Shown: positions 37,892-46,728 of the stretch, piece after piece
Layout of the letters: each line of letters starts with the position of its first letter
Position numbering within the stretch: the first letter of the stretch is position 1
NCBI RefSeq assembly: GCF_014905135.1
Contig: NZ_CP041406.1
Coordinates: forward strand, 1,736,001 to 1,800,000
Length of the DNA stretch: 64,000 nt
Reading direction: 5' to 3'
Source of the DNA: Sulfurimonas paralvinellae
GTDB lineage: Bacteria; Campylobacterota; Campylobacteria; Campylobacterales; Sulfurimonadaceae
The notes under the pieces: generated by a model
What the model was told of the DNA's origin: nothing
The model's input: only the letters and a program-made list of their open reading frames with translations
Databases searched by the model: none
Position numbers and translations under genes: made by a program

Positions 37892-38221
37892 CTAAAATGT
37901 AATATTCTCTACTATTTCGATATTATTCGGTGTAACAATAAGTCCATCAAGCATGAAATCAATATCTAAAGCATTTTTTTTCATATATACATGCGCTGTT
38001 TTAATAATGCGTGCAAGTTTTGTGGGTGTAATGTTTTGAATAGCGAGCTCATAATCTTCACCGCTTTTTACCTCGATGAAATGAACAACTGCATCTTTTT
38101 TTGCAATGATATCCACCTCACCAAAGTGGGAATAAAAATTTCTCTCTATGATGCTGTAGCCATGTTCTAACAGATATTGTACCGCCGTATCTTCTGCTTT
38201 GTTACCTTTTGCTCTGCTCAT
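37892..38221 (-). CDS. YraN family endonuclease-like protein (UPF0102)
   Basis: A 109-residue protein of the Holliday-junction-resolvase-like fold: GNKAEDTAVQYLLEHGY, then the PD-(D/E)xK elements GEVDIIAKKDAVVHFIEVK. I chose ATG 38221 (MSRAKGNKAED), the family start; a TTG further upstream would add 12 residues. Cellular role unproven. Confidence 0.85.
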   Translation of the reverse strand: MSRAKGNKAEDTAVQYLLEHGYSIIERNFYSHFGEVDIIAKKDAVVHFIEVKSGEDYELAIQNITPTKLARIIKTAHVYMKKNALDIDFMLDGLIVTPNNIEIVENITF

Positions 38222-38310
38222 TCTATGTACTTTATTTTTTTTAACTGTATCATACAATAAAAAGTAGTATACTTATAACAAATCAGACTTTTTACAAAAG
38301 GATCTCATCT

Positions 38311-38691
38311 ATGAATATGCACAAAATAGTTTCCGGATTTTTCTTTATCCTTGCCATGACCATAAACTTCGGCTTTTTTTATGGAAATCCGGAAGTATTG
38401 ATTGACCACAGTGCCTATGAGCTTTTTGCAGCGATCGTCGTCAACCTGATTGCAACCGTTTTAAAACTCGGCGACAAGACACAGCTCGGTGCTGTACTGC
38501 TTGCAACGAGTCTTGTGGCAGATATCCAGCTTATCGCTTCTGCAACGGTTTGGACGATTGCCTACTATGTTTATCACGACATGGGTCCCGAAGCAACAAC
38601 GGCCATTGTCTCACTCTCAGGTGGTGCCCTTTTAGCAAACATTGTCTCGGTTATTCTCTTTATCAGCGATACAGTAAAATCTAAAAGATAA
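38311..38691 (+). CDS. DUF6394 family membrane protein
   Basis: A 126-residue inner-membrane protein with four hydrophobic helices, a type I recall from Campylobacterota next to potassium-channel genes. AAAGGATCT precedes the ATG. The channel gene follows after nine bases, so it may be an accessory subunit. Confidence 0.65.
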   Translation: MNMHKIVSGFFFILAMTINFGFFYGNPEVLIDHSAYELFAAIVVNLIATVLKLGDKTQLGAVLLATSLVADIQLIASATVWTIAYYVYHDMGPEATTAIVSLSGGALLANIVSVILFISDTVKSKR

Positions 38692-38700
38692 TACAGCGAT

Positions 38701-40371
38701 ATGAATGATCAAATTTTCTGGATTGTTCTTAAACGATTAAGAATACCTTTTCTTGTCATCATTGTCACCTTTGCCATATCTATCTTGGGACTCACGCTTA
38801 TAGACGGCGTTGATGACCAGGGACATGTTTACCACATGACCTTTTTCGATGCTTTTTATTTTGTCAGCTATATGGCCAGTACCATCGGTTTCGGTGAAGC
38901 ACCCTACACCTTCACCTACTCTCAACGTATCTGGGTCAGCGGCATCATTTACCTTACGGTTATCGGCTGGTTCTATGCCATCGGTTCTATTGTTGCACTT
39001 ATTCAGGATGAAGCACTCAGAAAAGCGGTGCAAAGAAATCGTTTCAACAAACAGGTTCGCAGTCTGACCGAACCTTTTTACATCATGCTCGGTTACAACA
39101 GTGTCATCAAAAACATCATCAACCGAATCCATGCCAACGATTACCGTTTTGTCGTTTTAGACAAAGACAAAGCAAAGATCGATGCACTAATGTTAGAGAA
39201 TTTCTACCCTCATGTGCCGGCGATAGACGGCGATGTAACAAATCAGCAAATGCTCAAACTTGCCGGAATCCATAGAAAAAACTGTGTCGGCATTATCTCT
39301 CTCTTTCGAGATGATACAAAGAACACACAGATAGCAACGGTCTGTAAACTGCTCAACAAAAAGATTGACATCATTGTAAAAGGGAGTTCACCACAGCACC
39401 TTGAACACTTCAAATCGATGAATCTCAAACATATTCAAGACCCCTTCAATACTATCTCAAAGAGAATTTACTACAGTATTACCGCCCCGCATATCTGGCT
39501 TTTGGAGATGTGGGCATACGGGCACAGTCTCAATCTTCGAAAACGCGACCTCTTTCCAAAAGGAAAATATATCATTTGCGGTTACGGACGAATGGGACAG
39601 GCACTTGAGATCGGTCTGAAAAAAGCAAATATAGAATATGTCACCTATAAAATAGATTCAAAAACATACCAAAAAGAAAAAGGAACGACACTCTTTGGTG
39701 ATGAAGAAGATACACAAAAACTTCTCGACCTTGGCATCAGCGATGCGGCCTGCATCATCGCTGCAACAAAAGATGACCTGCTCAATCTCACCATCTTGAA
39801 CAAAGCGAAAAAACTCAATCCTGAGATCTTCACCGTAGCACGTGAAAATGCCATTGAAGAGCTTACAATGTTCCAGGCAGCTAAGATAAATAAGATCTAT
39901 GTTCTTGAGAAGATTTTGGCCGATACAACCTATACTCTGCTTTCAAAGCCGCTTCTTGATGCCTTTGTACATGAAGTTCGTAAGAGGGATGAAGCATGGG
40001 GCGAGATCATCGTAAATATGCTCAACAATATCATAGGCGGTACTCCGGACTATTTTGAGATTGCAGTAAATAAAGAAGAAACGTATGCGCTCGCACTCGA
40101 ACTGGAAAAAGGAAAAAAAATAACACTGGCAAATCTTCGACGTTCACGTGAGAATAGAGAAGAGCTGCTGCCTATTGTCTTTTTACTTTTAAAACGAAAA
40201 GGTGAAATCTTTTTAATTCCCGATTCACAAATGAACATAGAACTTGACGATCAGCTACTCATCGTTGCCGATAATGAAAACAGAGAAGACTTTGAGTACA
40301 TCATCAACAACATTTATGAACTTGACTATATTTTAGAGATTGAAAGGCCCAAACTTTTTGGGCTCTTTTAG
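38701..40371 (+). CDS. Potassium channel protein with two RCK domains
   Basis: A 556-residue protein. Two membrane helices (about 12-35 and 75-100) flank a pore loop with the filter STIGFGEAPY, a variant of TVGYGD. Two TrkA-N/RCK domains follow: ITEP-like FYIMLGYNSVIKNII at about 127 and KYIICGYGRMGQALEIG at about 296, then TrkA-C regions. It should be a ligand-gated cation channel controlled by nucleotides or ions. It ends 4 bp into the convergent formate dehydrogenase gene. Confidence 0.88.
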   Translation: MNDQIFWIVLKRLRIPFLVIIVTFAISILGLTLIDGVDDQGHVYHMTFFDAFYFVSYMASTIGFGEAPYTFTYSQRIWVSGIIYLTVIGWFYAIGSIVALIQDEALRKAVQRNRFNKQVRSLTEPFYIMLGYNSVIKNIINRIHANDYRFVVLDKDKAKIDALMLENFYPHVPAIDGDVTNQQMLKLAGIHRKNCVGIISLFRDDTKNTQIATVCKLLNKKIDIIVKGSSPQHLEHFKSMNLKHIQDPFNTISKRIYYSITAPHIWLLEMWAYGHSLNLRKRDLFPKGKYIICGYGRMGQALEIGLKKANIEYVTYKIDSKTYQKEKGTTLFGDEEDTQKLLDLGISDAACIIAATKDDLLNLTILNKAKKLNPEIFTVARENAIEELTMFQAAKINKIYVLEKILADTTYTLLSKPLLDAFVHEVRKRDEAWGEIIVNMLNNIIGGTPDYFEIAVNKEETYALALELEKGKKITLANLRRSRENREELLPIVFLLLKRKGEIFLIPDSQMNIELDDQLLIVADNENREDFEYIINNIYELDYILEIERPKLFGLF

Positions 40372-42437
40372 CAGTTTATAACTTCTACTTTTATCGTTTT
40401 AAACGCAGCCGTTAAAATAAGCTCATCTCTAGCATCCCCAAAGAGAGCATTAATTCTACTTTTTGCATGATGGAAAGTTGCAAAGAGCGTCTTTGGCTGC
40501 ACCTTATCAGTGATTTTTACTGTAAGGGGATTTGTCTCTCCGTAGGCTGATTTGAGTATGACTTTTTCACTCGTAAAATCAGCTGCATCATCTTCACATA
40601 CAAGTAAAATATCTTCATCATATCTGTCATTGAGCTTTTGGGAGCGTTTTGTTTGTGCAGCATTATTATAATGTGCAAGTGTGCGTCCCGTTGTCAAGTG
40701 ATAACCTTTGAGATTTTTCTCTATAATCTCTTTTATCATACCGCGCAGTTCATACTGTTTGTATTTAAAGTACCCGTAACCATCTTCCGTTCTAAAATCC
40801 AACTGATGTAAAATCGGTGTATCTTCGGTATGAACAGGCCACTGCAGTCCACGTTTTCTATGTTTTTCAAGCCGATGATAATCTGCACCGCTGAAACGTC
40901 TGTATGCGACGCGCTGCACTTCACTCCAGACATCTTTGCTCGATTTATAATCAGCACTCCCGCCCATTTTATTATCTAGTATCTGCAGCACTTCCCAGTC
41001 ATCCGGCAGGTCTGATTTGACAAGCGGTTGAGAAAGGTGCAGACGACGCATTGCATTGACATAGACACCCGTCTTTTCATAAGCGGACTTAACGCCCACA
41101 ACAATATCCGCACGGCTCGCTACATCGGTCATAAACAGCTCCTGTACAAACAGCAGCTCCAACTCCTCAAAAGCACGGTCTATTTTATTGAGATTCGGAT
41201 GAATATGCGTGAGGTCCTCACCAATATTAAGTACTGCTTTAAGGCGTCCTTCAAGCATTTCATCGACAAGTTCAGGAGTCATAAGTCCCACCTCTTTTGG
41301 CTCTTGATAATCAGGATCGTAATACGGAAGCATTCCCATGTCACAAGTTCCCTGAACATTGTTCTGTCCACGAAGCGGCATCAGTCCAGCACCCTCTTTT
41401 CCAATATTTCCAGTCATCAGTGCCAAGTGTGTAATGGCCATAACGGCATATGAGCCGTCAAGATGTTCCGTAATGCCAAGTCCCCAAAAGATCATCGATT
41501 TTTTAAGTGCATACTCACGTGCAACCTTGCGCACCATTTTTGAAAGATATTCATACCCCTCTATTTCGTTAAAATAGTCAGGATTTGCATACGGGTCGTT
41601 CAGTATCTTCTCTTTAAATTCAGCAAAACCTTTTGTTCTGTCTTCGATAAAACTCTCATCATATAACTCTTCGTCAATAATAACGTAAGCGAGCATATTC
41701 AAGATAAGAAGATTTGCCTCATGCGGCATGATCGCTTTGTATTTTGCAAAACGATGCAGTTTTATCTCACGCACATCAAAAACAGCCAGGTTGTCTTTTT
41801 CCCGAGCAACATCCAAGATACGGTTTGCGATGATAGGGTGCGCTTCGGTAGTATTTGAACCGATAACGATCATAAAATCAACATTATAGATATCATTGTA
41901 CGGATTCGTTGCCGCCCCTTCACCAATAGTTGCGCGCATCCCTTTGAGTGAAGGTGAGTGGCAAACACGCGCACAGTTATCTACGTGAGGAGAGTTAAGA
42001 GTATGACGGGTAAATTTTTGAAACAAATAAGAAGACTCACAAGAGGTACGCGCACCTCCGATGGAAGCGACAGATTTACGACCATACTCTTTTTGAATCT
42101 CTCCCAGTTTCATCGCACATGCAGTCGTAGCCGCATCGAGATCACACTCGTACCAGGTATCATCAAAATCAACAAGAGCCGAAGCGACCGCTTCTTTTAT
42201 ATCAGGATTTTTTTCTAAGAAACTTTTACGAATACGAGGCACTCGAAGTCTATCCTCAGCATCAACGAAATCATAGCCGTATTTCCCTTTTATACAAAGT
42301 TTTCCCTGACTTACCACACCGTCAGGATGCGCAAATACTTTTTTTATCTTATTCTCTTTTGTATCGATATGTGCCGCTATATCACATCCCACTCCACAGT
42401 AGGTACATACGCTGTCTATCGTTTCTATATTTTCCAT
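40368..42437 (-). CDS. Formate dehydrogenase-type molybdopterin oxidoreductase (Cys form)
   Basis: A 689-residue enzyme of the DMSO-reductase superfamily. An N-terminal 4Fe-4S site is C-x2-C-x3-C...C (CTYCGVGC, KLCIKGKYG). The active-site ligand position, NCARVCHSPS, has Cys where E. coli FdhF has selenocysteine, with the adjoining His. NNVQGTCDMGMLP and TTGRTLAHYNN are cofactor-binding regions. No twin-arginine signal, so it is cytoplasmic, and no partner subunits are adjacent. Nearest by motif to FdhH-like formate dehydrogenases; assimilatory nitrate reductase is less likely. A conserved hairpin element lies 38 bp before its ATG. Confidence 0.8.
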   Translation of the reverse strand: MENIETIDSVCTYCGVGCDIAAHIDTKENKIKKVFAHPDGVVSQGKLCIKGKYGYDFVDAEDRLRVPRIRKSFLEKNPDIKEAVASALVDFDDTWYECDLDAATTACAMKLGEIQKEYGRKSVASIGGARTSCESSYLFQKFTRHTLNSPHVDNCARVCHSPSLKGMRATIGEGAATNPYNDIYNVDFMIVIGSNTTEAHPIIANRILDVAREKDNLAVFDVREIKLHRFAKYKAIMPHEANLLILNMLAYVIIDEELYDESFIEDRTKGFAEFKEKILNDPYANPDYFNEIEGYEYLSKMVRKVAREYALKKSMIFWGLGITEHLDGSYAVMAITHLALMTGNIGKEGAGLMPLRGQNNVQGTCDMGMLPYYDPDYQEPKEVGLMTPELVDEMLEGRLKAVLNIGEDLTHIHPNLNKIDRAFEELELLFVQELFMTDVASRADIVVGVKSAYEKTGVYVNAMRRLHLSQPLVKSDLPDDWEVLQILDNKMGGSADYKSSKDVWSEVQRVAYRRFSGADYHRLEKHRKRGLQWPVHTEDTPILHQLDFRTEDGYGYFKYKQYELRGMIKEIIEKNLKGYHLTTGRTLAHYNNAAQTKRSQKLNDRYDEDILLVCEDDAADFTSEKVILKSAYGETNPLTVKITDKVQPKTLFATFHHAKSRINALFGDARDELILTAAFKTIKVEVINC

Positions 42438-42474
42438 TTTTCCACCCTTCTCTACTCTTGAGGCTATTTTGCAA

Positions 42475-42547
42475 GATTTTTAAACAATGTTTTTTGAGGC
42501 TCAGACCAAAGGGAGGATTTGTCCTTAAAAAATATTGTTTAAAAATC
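42475..42547. ncRNA. Conserved hairpin element, copy A
   Basis: A 25-bp stem (42475-42499 with 42523-42547) that pairs completely when two G-U pairs are allowed on the plus-strand RNA. It carries a 23-base loop domain: CTCAGACC, three variable bases, then GGGAGGATTTGT. The loop is almost identical to that of the element at 52339-52416 while the stems differ in sequence. It lies between the SDR gene and the formate dehydrogenase gene, 38 bp before the latter's ATG. It may be a cis-acting leader of the minus-strand gene or a plus-strand small RNA; the wobble pattern mildly favours plus. Confidence 0.6.
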
Positions 42548-42561
42548 GGCTTTATGCAATA

Positions 42562-43296
42562 TTAGTTTGAAAGATAGTTTACAATCCTTTGACTTAAAGC
42601 TGACGGAAGTAAGTTCATGAACCTGATGATTAAATAAAATCTAAGCGGAAAAGCATAGAACTCTTTTCCTTTGTCAATAGCATTTTTCATTCTTAAAACT
42701 CCCTCACTTGTTTCAAGTAAAAAAGGCATTGAAAAATCATTCTTATCAGTCAACTCACTCTTAATAAATCCGGGTAAAAGGGTAATGATCTTTATCCCAT
42801 ACGAAGAATATTTATAACGAAGGCCTTCTGCATAGGCATTAAGTGCACGTTTGGAAGAAGAGTATACCTTTGAAGATGGCATTGAAAAAAGGGATGCCAA
42901 AGAGGAGATAAAAACAACTTTGCCGCTTCCATGCTCACGCAGCTTTGGCATCAAAACTTCCAAAATAGCATGATTTGAAAGCACGTTGACATCATAGAGA
43001 TTTTTAAATGCTGCTATCGTCGGTATATCCTCACTGTGACCCAAAGAAACACCTGCATTGAGAATGAGCATATCAACACTACCGATACTCTCTATCTTCT
43101 CTTGCAGTAGAGCAAAGTCTGTCACATCAACAACAATAATTTTAACAGATTTACAGTGTGGAGAGATTTCTTTTTGAAGTTGTTGCAGTTTTGCCTCACG
43201 ACGAGCCAGTAAAATAAGCTCATTATCTTTTGAAGCATACTGACGGGCAAACTCGGCACCAAGGCCACTACTTGCACCGGTAATGAGGATTTTCAT
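42562..43296 (-). CDS. Short-chain dehydrogenase/reductase
   Basis: A 244-residue Rossmann enzyme. TGASSGLGAEFARQYA is the NAD(P) loop, NAGVSLGH the family NAG, and Ser...YSSSKRAL the catalytic Tyr-x-x-x-Lys. NADPH is likely from the RREAK basic residues. Substrate unknown. It lies 8 bp after hom. Confidence 0.85.
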   Translation of the reverse strand: MKILITGASSGLGAEFARQYASKDNELILLARREAKLQQLQKEISPHCKSVKIIVVDVTDFALLQEKIESIGSVDMLILNAGVSLGHSEDIPTIAAFKNLYDVNVLSNHAILEVLMPKLREHGSGKVVFISSLASLFSMPSSKVYSSSKRALNAYAEGLRYKYSSYGIKIITLLPGFIKSELTDKNDFSMPFLLETSEGVLRMKNAIDKGKEFYAFPLRFYLIIRFMNLLPSALSQRIVNYLSN

Positions 43297-43304
43297 TTCA
43301 GAAG

Positions 43305-44567
43305 TTACACTATCCTGATCATCACAGGTTTTGCATGAACGAAATCAAGAGCTTCAAGTTCTTTCATCATCGCCTGAATATCTTTTTCAACAGCCAGATG
43401 TGTAGAGATAAGAAGATTGGCTCTCGCATCTTCACTTGGACGCTGCAGCATTGTTTCTATAGAGATACTGTGTGTTTCAAAGATTTTTGTCAATTTTGCA
43501 AGTACGCCCGCTCTATCTGAAACATTGATACGCAGGTAGTATTTTGACTCTATCATATCTGCAGATTTGAGTGTGAGTGTATTGCCTTCCATTGGACGGT
43601 TAAATCCCAACATAGGCGTTGATTTTCCACTTCTTGCAATGTCAATGATATTGGCAACTACAGCCGAAGCCGTTGCATCACCGCCCGCTCCAGGACCATA
43701 GTAGAGTGTTTCACCCACTTTGTCACCCACAACAGATATACCGTTCATCACACCATCTATTTTTGCGATCATCTCTTCTTGCTTTATCAGACAGGCATGC
43801 ACACGCAGTTCAACTTCATTGCCGTCTTTTTTGGCGATTCCAAGCAGTTTGACGGCATAACCAAACTCTTTTGCAAAGGCGATATCATCCTGTGTCACTT
43901 TGTCAATACCCTCAATAAGAATATCTTCGGGTTTGGCGTCAATGCCGTATGCAATACTTGCCAAAATAAGCAGTTTATGCGCTGCATCAAAACCACCGAC
44001 ATCAAAGGTAGGATCCGCTTCGGCATAGCCTAGTTCTTGCGACTCTTTTAATATAGCGTCATACGCCACACCCTCATTGGTCATCTTCGTCATCATGTAA
44101 TTACAGGTACCGTTCATGATACCCATAATAGACTCTATATGGTTTGCAGAAAGTCCGTCACGCAAAGCATTGATGATAGGAATACCGCCGGCAACACTCG
44201 CTTCAAACTCAAAGGGAATATTTCCTGCGAGGTCCTGCAGCTCATATCTGTGATATGCCAAAAGTGCTTTGTTCGCAGTGACAACTGCTTTACCGCTTTC
44301 AAGAGCGCACTTGACAACTTCAAACGCTTCATCGACACCACCCATGAGTTCTACAACGATATCTATCTCATTATCGTTTAGAATATCATCGACATTGTCC
44401 GTGAGTGTGATGTCAAGTCCTCTCTCTTTTGCAAGATTTTTAACAACACCGCTTTTAACAACAATGTCACGTCCCGCACGTGCAGAGATGACATCTGCAT
44501 TCTCTTTTAAAATGTTTGCGACACTTGTCCCAACTGTTCCGACACCAATAATTCCGACTTTTATCAT
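43305..44567 (-). CDS. hom: Homoserine dehydrogenase
   Basis: A 420-residue enzyme that reduces aspartate semialdehyde to homoserine for threonine and methionine. GIIGVGTVGTSVANIL binds NAD(P), GGIPIINALRDGLSAN and GYAEADPTFDVGGFDAAHK form the active site, and a C-terminal ACT domain (LRINVSDRAGVLAKLTKIF) suggests threonine feedback. It follows the aminotransferase gene by two bases, so both are one unit of aspartate-family synthesis. Confidence 0.95.
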   Translation of the reverse strand: MIKVGIIGVGTVGTSVANILKENADVISARAGRDIVVKSGVVKNLAKERGLDITLTDNVDDILNDNEIDIVVELMGGVDEAFEVVKCALESGKAVVTANKALLAYHRYELQDLAGNIPFEFEASVAGGIPIINALRDGLSANHIESIMGIMNGTCNYMMTKMTNEGVAYDAILKESQELGYAEADPTFDVGGFDAAHKLLILASIAYGIDAKPEDILIEGIDKVTQDDIAFAKEFGYAVKLLGIAKKDGNEVELRVHACLIKQEEMIAKIDGVMNGISVVGDKVGETLYYGPGAGGDATASAVVANIIDIARSGKSTPMLGFNRPMEGNTLTLKSADMIESKYYLRINVSDRAGVLAKLTKIFETHSISIETMLQRPSEDARANLLISTHLAVEKDIQAMMKELEALDFVHAKPVMIRIV

Positions 44568-44569
44568 AG

Positions 44570-45799
44570 TTACTTACTCTCTTGATTACAGCCGTCAAAC
44601 TGTTTTAAAAATTCTTTGATATTTCTTGCCGCCTGACGAATGCGATTGTCATTTTCAATCAAAGCGATACGAACATATCCTTCTCCATACTCACCAAAAC
44701 CGATTCCAGGTGCTACAGCGACTCCCGCTTCTGTGAGCAGACGTTTTGAAAACTCCAACGAACCTAAATGCGCTACACAATCAGGAATCTTCGCCCAGCT
44801 GAACATTGTCGCTTCATTTTTTTCAATATGCCATCCCGCACGCCCAAATGCTTCAATAAGAACTTCCTGACGATGGTTGTACTTCTCTGTAATATCCCAA
44901 ACACACTGCTGGTCTCCATTAAGTGCGACTGTAGCTGCCACCTGAATCGGTGTGAACATTCCATAATCTAGCCACGACTTTATCTTTTGCAGTGCACCGA
45001 TAAGTTTCGGATTACCAACAAAGAAACCGACACGCCAACCTGCCATATTGTATGATTTTGAAAGTGTAAATGATTCAACGGCAACATCTTTTGCACCCTT
45101 TACCTGCATAATTGACGGTGTTTTATAGCCGTCAAAGGTAATATCTCCATAGGCAATGTCAGAGATAATATAAAAACGTTTCTCTTTGGCCATAGCAACA
45201 AGACGCTCATAGAACTCCGGTGTAACTGTAGCCGTTGTCGGATTATGCGGGAAATTGACAAGAACATACTTTGGTTTTGGAGAGCTCTCTTTAAAAACCT
45301 TTTCCAAGTTTTCAAAAAACTTGTCTTCATCAAGTCTATAGTGTTCATCGAATTCGATGCCGAATTTAATGACATTTCCCCCTGCCAAAATGAAAGAGTA
45401 TTCATGAATAGGGTATGTAGGATCAGGAACGACAGCAACATCTCCAGGGTTCGTAATAGCATACGTGAGGTGTGCGTACCCCTCTTTTGAACCCATTGTA
45501 GCGACACACTCAGTTTCAGGGTCAAGATGACAGTCATAACGACGCTCATACCAGTCTGCAATTGCTTTTAAGAGTTTAGGGATACCTTTTGATGTAGAGT
45601 ACCCGTGTGTTTTCGTTTTCTGGGCAGATTCAACAAGTTTGTTTCTTATGTGTTCAGGAGTAGGTCCATCAGGATTTCCCATAGAAAAGTCTATAACATC
45701 TTTTCCTGCACGGCGTTCAGCCATTTTAATATCATTAACTTCCGCAAAAACGTACTTTGGAAGTCTCTCAACTCTGTTAAATTTAAACTCATCAAACAT
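44570..45799 (-). CDS. Class I aminotransferase, aspartate/diaminopimelate/alanine type
   Basis: A 409-residue PLP enzyme: FSMGNPDGPTPEHI near the N-terminus, NFPHNPTTATV, ISDIAYGDITFDG and the PLP lysine in TLSKSYNMAGWRVGF. It is nearest to the AlaC / LL-diaminopimelate aminotransferase-like group. Directly upstream of hom, which favours an aspartate-family role. Substrate not fixed by sequence. Confidence 0.85.
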   Translation of the reverse strand: MFDEFKFNRVERLPKYVFAEVNDIKMAERRAGKDVIDFSMGNPDGPTPEHIRNKLVESAQKTKTHGYSTSKGIPKLLKAIADWYERRYDCHLDPETECVATMGSKEGYAHLTYAITNPGDVAVVPDPTYPIHEYSFILAGGNVIKFGIEFDEHYRLDEDKFFENLEKVFKESSPKPKYVLVNFPHNPTTATVTPEFYERLVAMAKEKRFYIISDIAYGDITFDGYKTPSIMQVKGAKDVAVESFTLSKSYNMAGWRVGFFVGNPKLIGALQKIKSWLDYGMFTPIQVAATVALNGDQQCVWDITEKYNHRQEVLIEAFGRAGWHIEKNEATMFSWAKIPDCVAHLGSLEFSKRLLTEAGVAVAPGIGFGEYGEGYVRIALIENDNRIRQAARNIKEFLKQFDGCNQESK

Positions 45800-45870
45800 A
45801 ATTAACCCTAGTAAAAATATAGATGCTATTTTAGCGAAAAATATTTAGAATAAGATAACACAGTCGTAAA

Positions 45871-46728
45871 CTAACGTCTTCCTTTTGGCAGAAGAATGAG
45901 TTCATCACGAACATTTTTCAAGGTATAAAGATCAGATATTTTGATATACGTTGCATTTTTTGGAATATTTAGCAGAATCTCTTTGTAAATCTTATCTCTT
46001 TTGAGAATTTTTACAAGATGCAAAGAGCTGTCATAGTAAGCGATATAAGGGTACCAACTATTACGTCTAGAGCTTTTTATCTTGAGGCTTCTGATCTTGG
46101 AAACATCAAGCCAATGCGCATAGAGCGAACGTTTTAGCTTTACCTCTTGTGAGGCTTGTAGCATTTGCACATTTAGTTTTGCTTTGGTAATATCGATCAC
46201 ATAGGTCCACTCTTTTGGTCCGTTTTTCTCTATGTCGATAATATTACAGGAGCTTTTTTGCAGTTGCGTTTGCAACACCAACGGATCCGTTGCATATTCC
46301 GATGTAAGATTGATACTCCAGGTAAACTCTGAAGAGTCCAAATTTGAAGCAGTTGTCACATAACGATAGTAACCTATACTTCGCAGTGTATCACCCATCA
46401 GCTTGACAAAAAAGAGCGGAGAACCATTTGTCTTGAAATTGAGGCGAAACTCCTGAGGCTTTTTAAAAAAAAGTTTTAAAAGACCGTTCTCTTTGAGTGT
46501 TTGTACAACTTTAACGGCATCAACTCTGTCATTTTGATAGAACGATGATTTTGGATCAAAGATAACGTTGATAAAACCTTTGTTCTCTTCGTATGTTTTA
46601 TCATTCAAAAAACTTTTTATTTTCGTTGTCAAATTGTCATCTTGACTGCTTACCTCTTCTAAAACAACTTCATCTTCTGCAAAAGCAAATGTACATAGCA
46701 GCAGGAGTGAAAGTAAAAATTTTACCAT
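45871..46728 (-). CDS. Exported protein of unknown function, partner of the RodZ-like protein
   Basis: A 285-residue protein with a signal peptide (MVKFLLSLLLLCTFAFA). No family recognised. The N-terminal mature part is acidic; the rest is beta-rich (LKIKSSRRNSWYPYIAYYDSS). It overlaps the RodZ-like gene by 7 bp, so both are co-translated and probably act at the same periplasmic site. Confidence 0.6.
   Translation of the reverse strand: MVKFLLSLLLLCTFAFAEDEVVLEEVSSQDDNLTTKIKSFLNDKTYEENKGFINVIFDPKSSFYQNDRVDAVKVVQTLKENGLLKLFFKKPQEFRLNFKTNGSPLFFVKLMGDTLRSIGYYRYVTTASNLDSSEFTWSINLTSEYATDPLVLQTQLQKSSCNIIDIEKNGPKEWTYVIDITKAKLNVQMLQASQEVKLKRSLYAHWLDVSKIRSLKIKSSRRNSWYPYIAYYDSSLHLVKILKRDKIYKEILLNIPKNATYIKISDLYTLKNVRDELILLPKGRR

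Noticed and set aside
41965-41985. Selenocysteine at the active site of the formate dehydrogenase-type enzyme
   Set aside because: The codon is TGC (Cys) and no in-frame TGA is present.
42462-42561. Similar flanks GGCT...TGCAA on both sides of hairpin copy A as a target-site duplication
   Set aside because: The match is imperfect and copy B has no comparable flanking repeat, so transposition is not supported.
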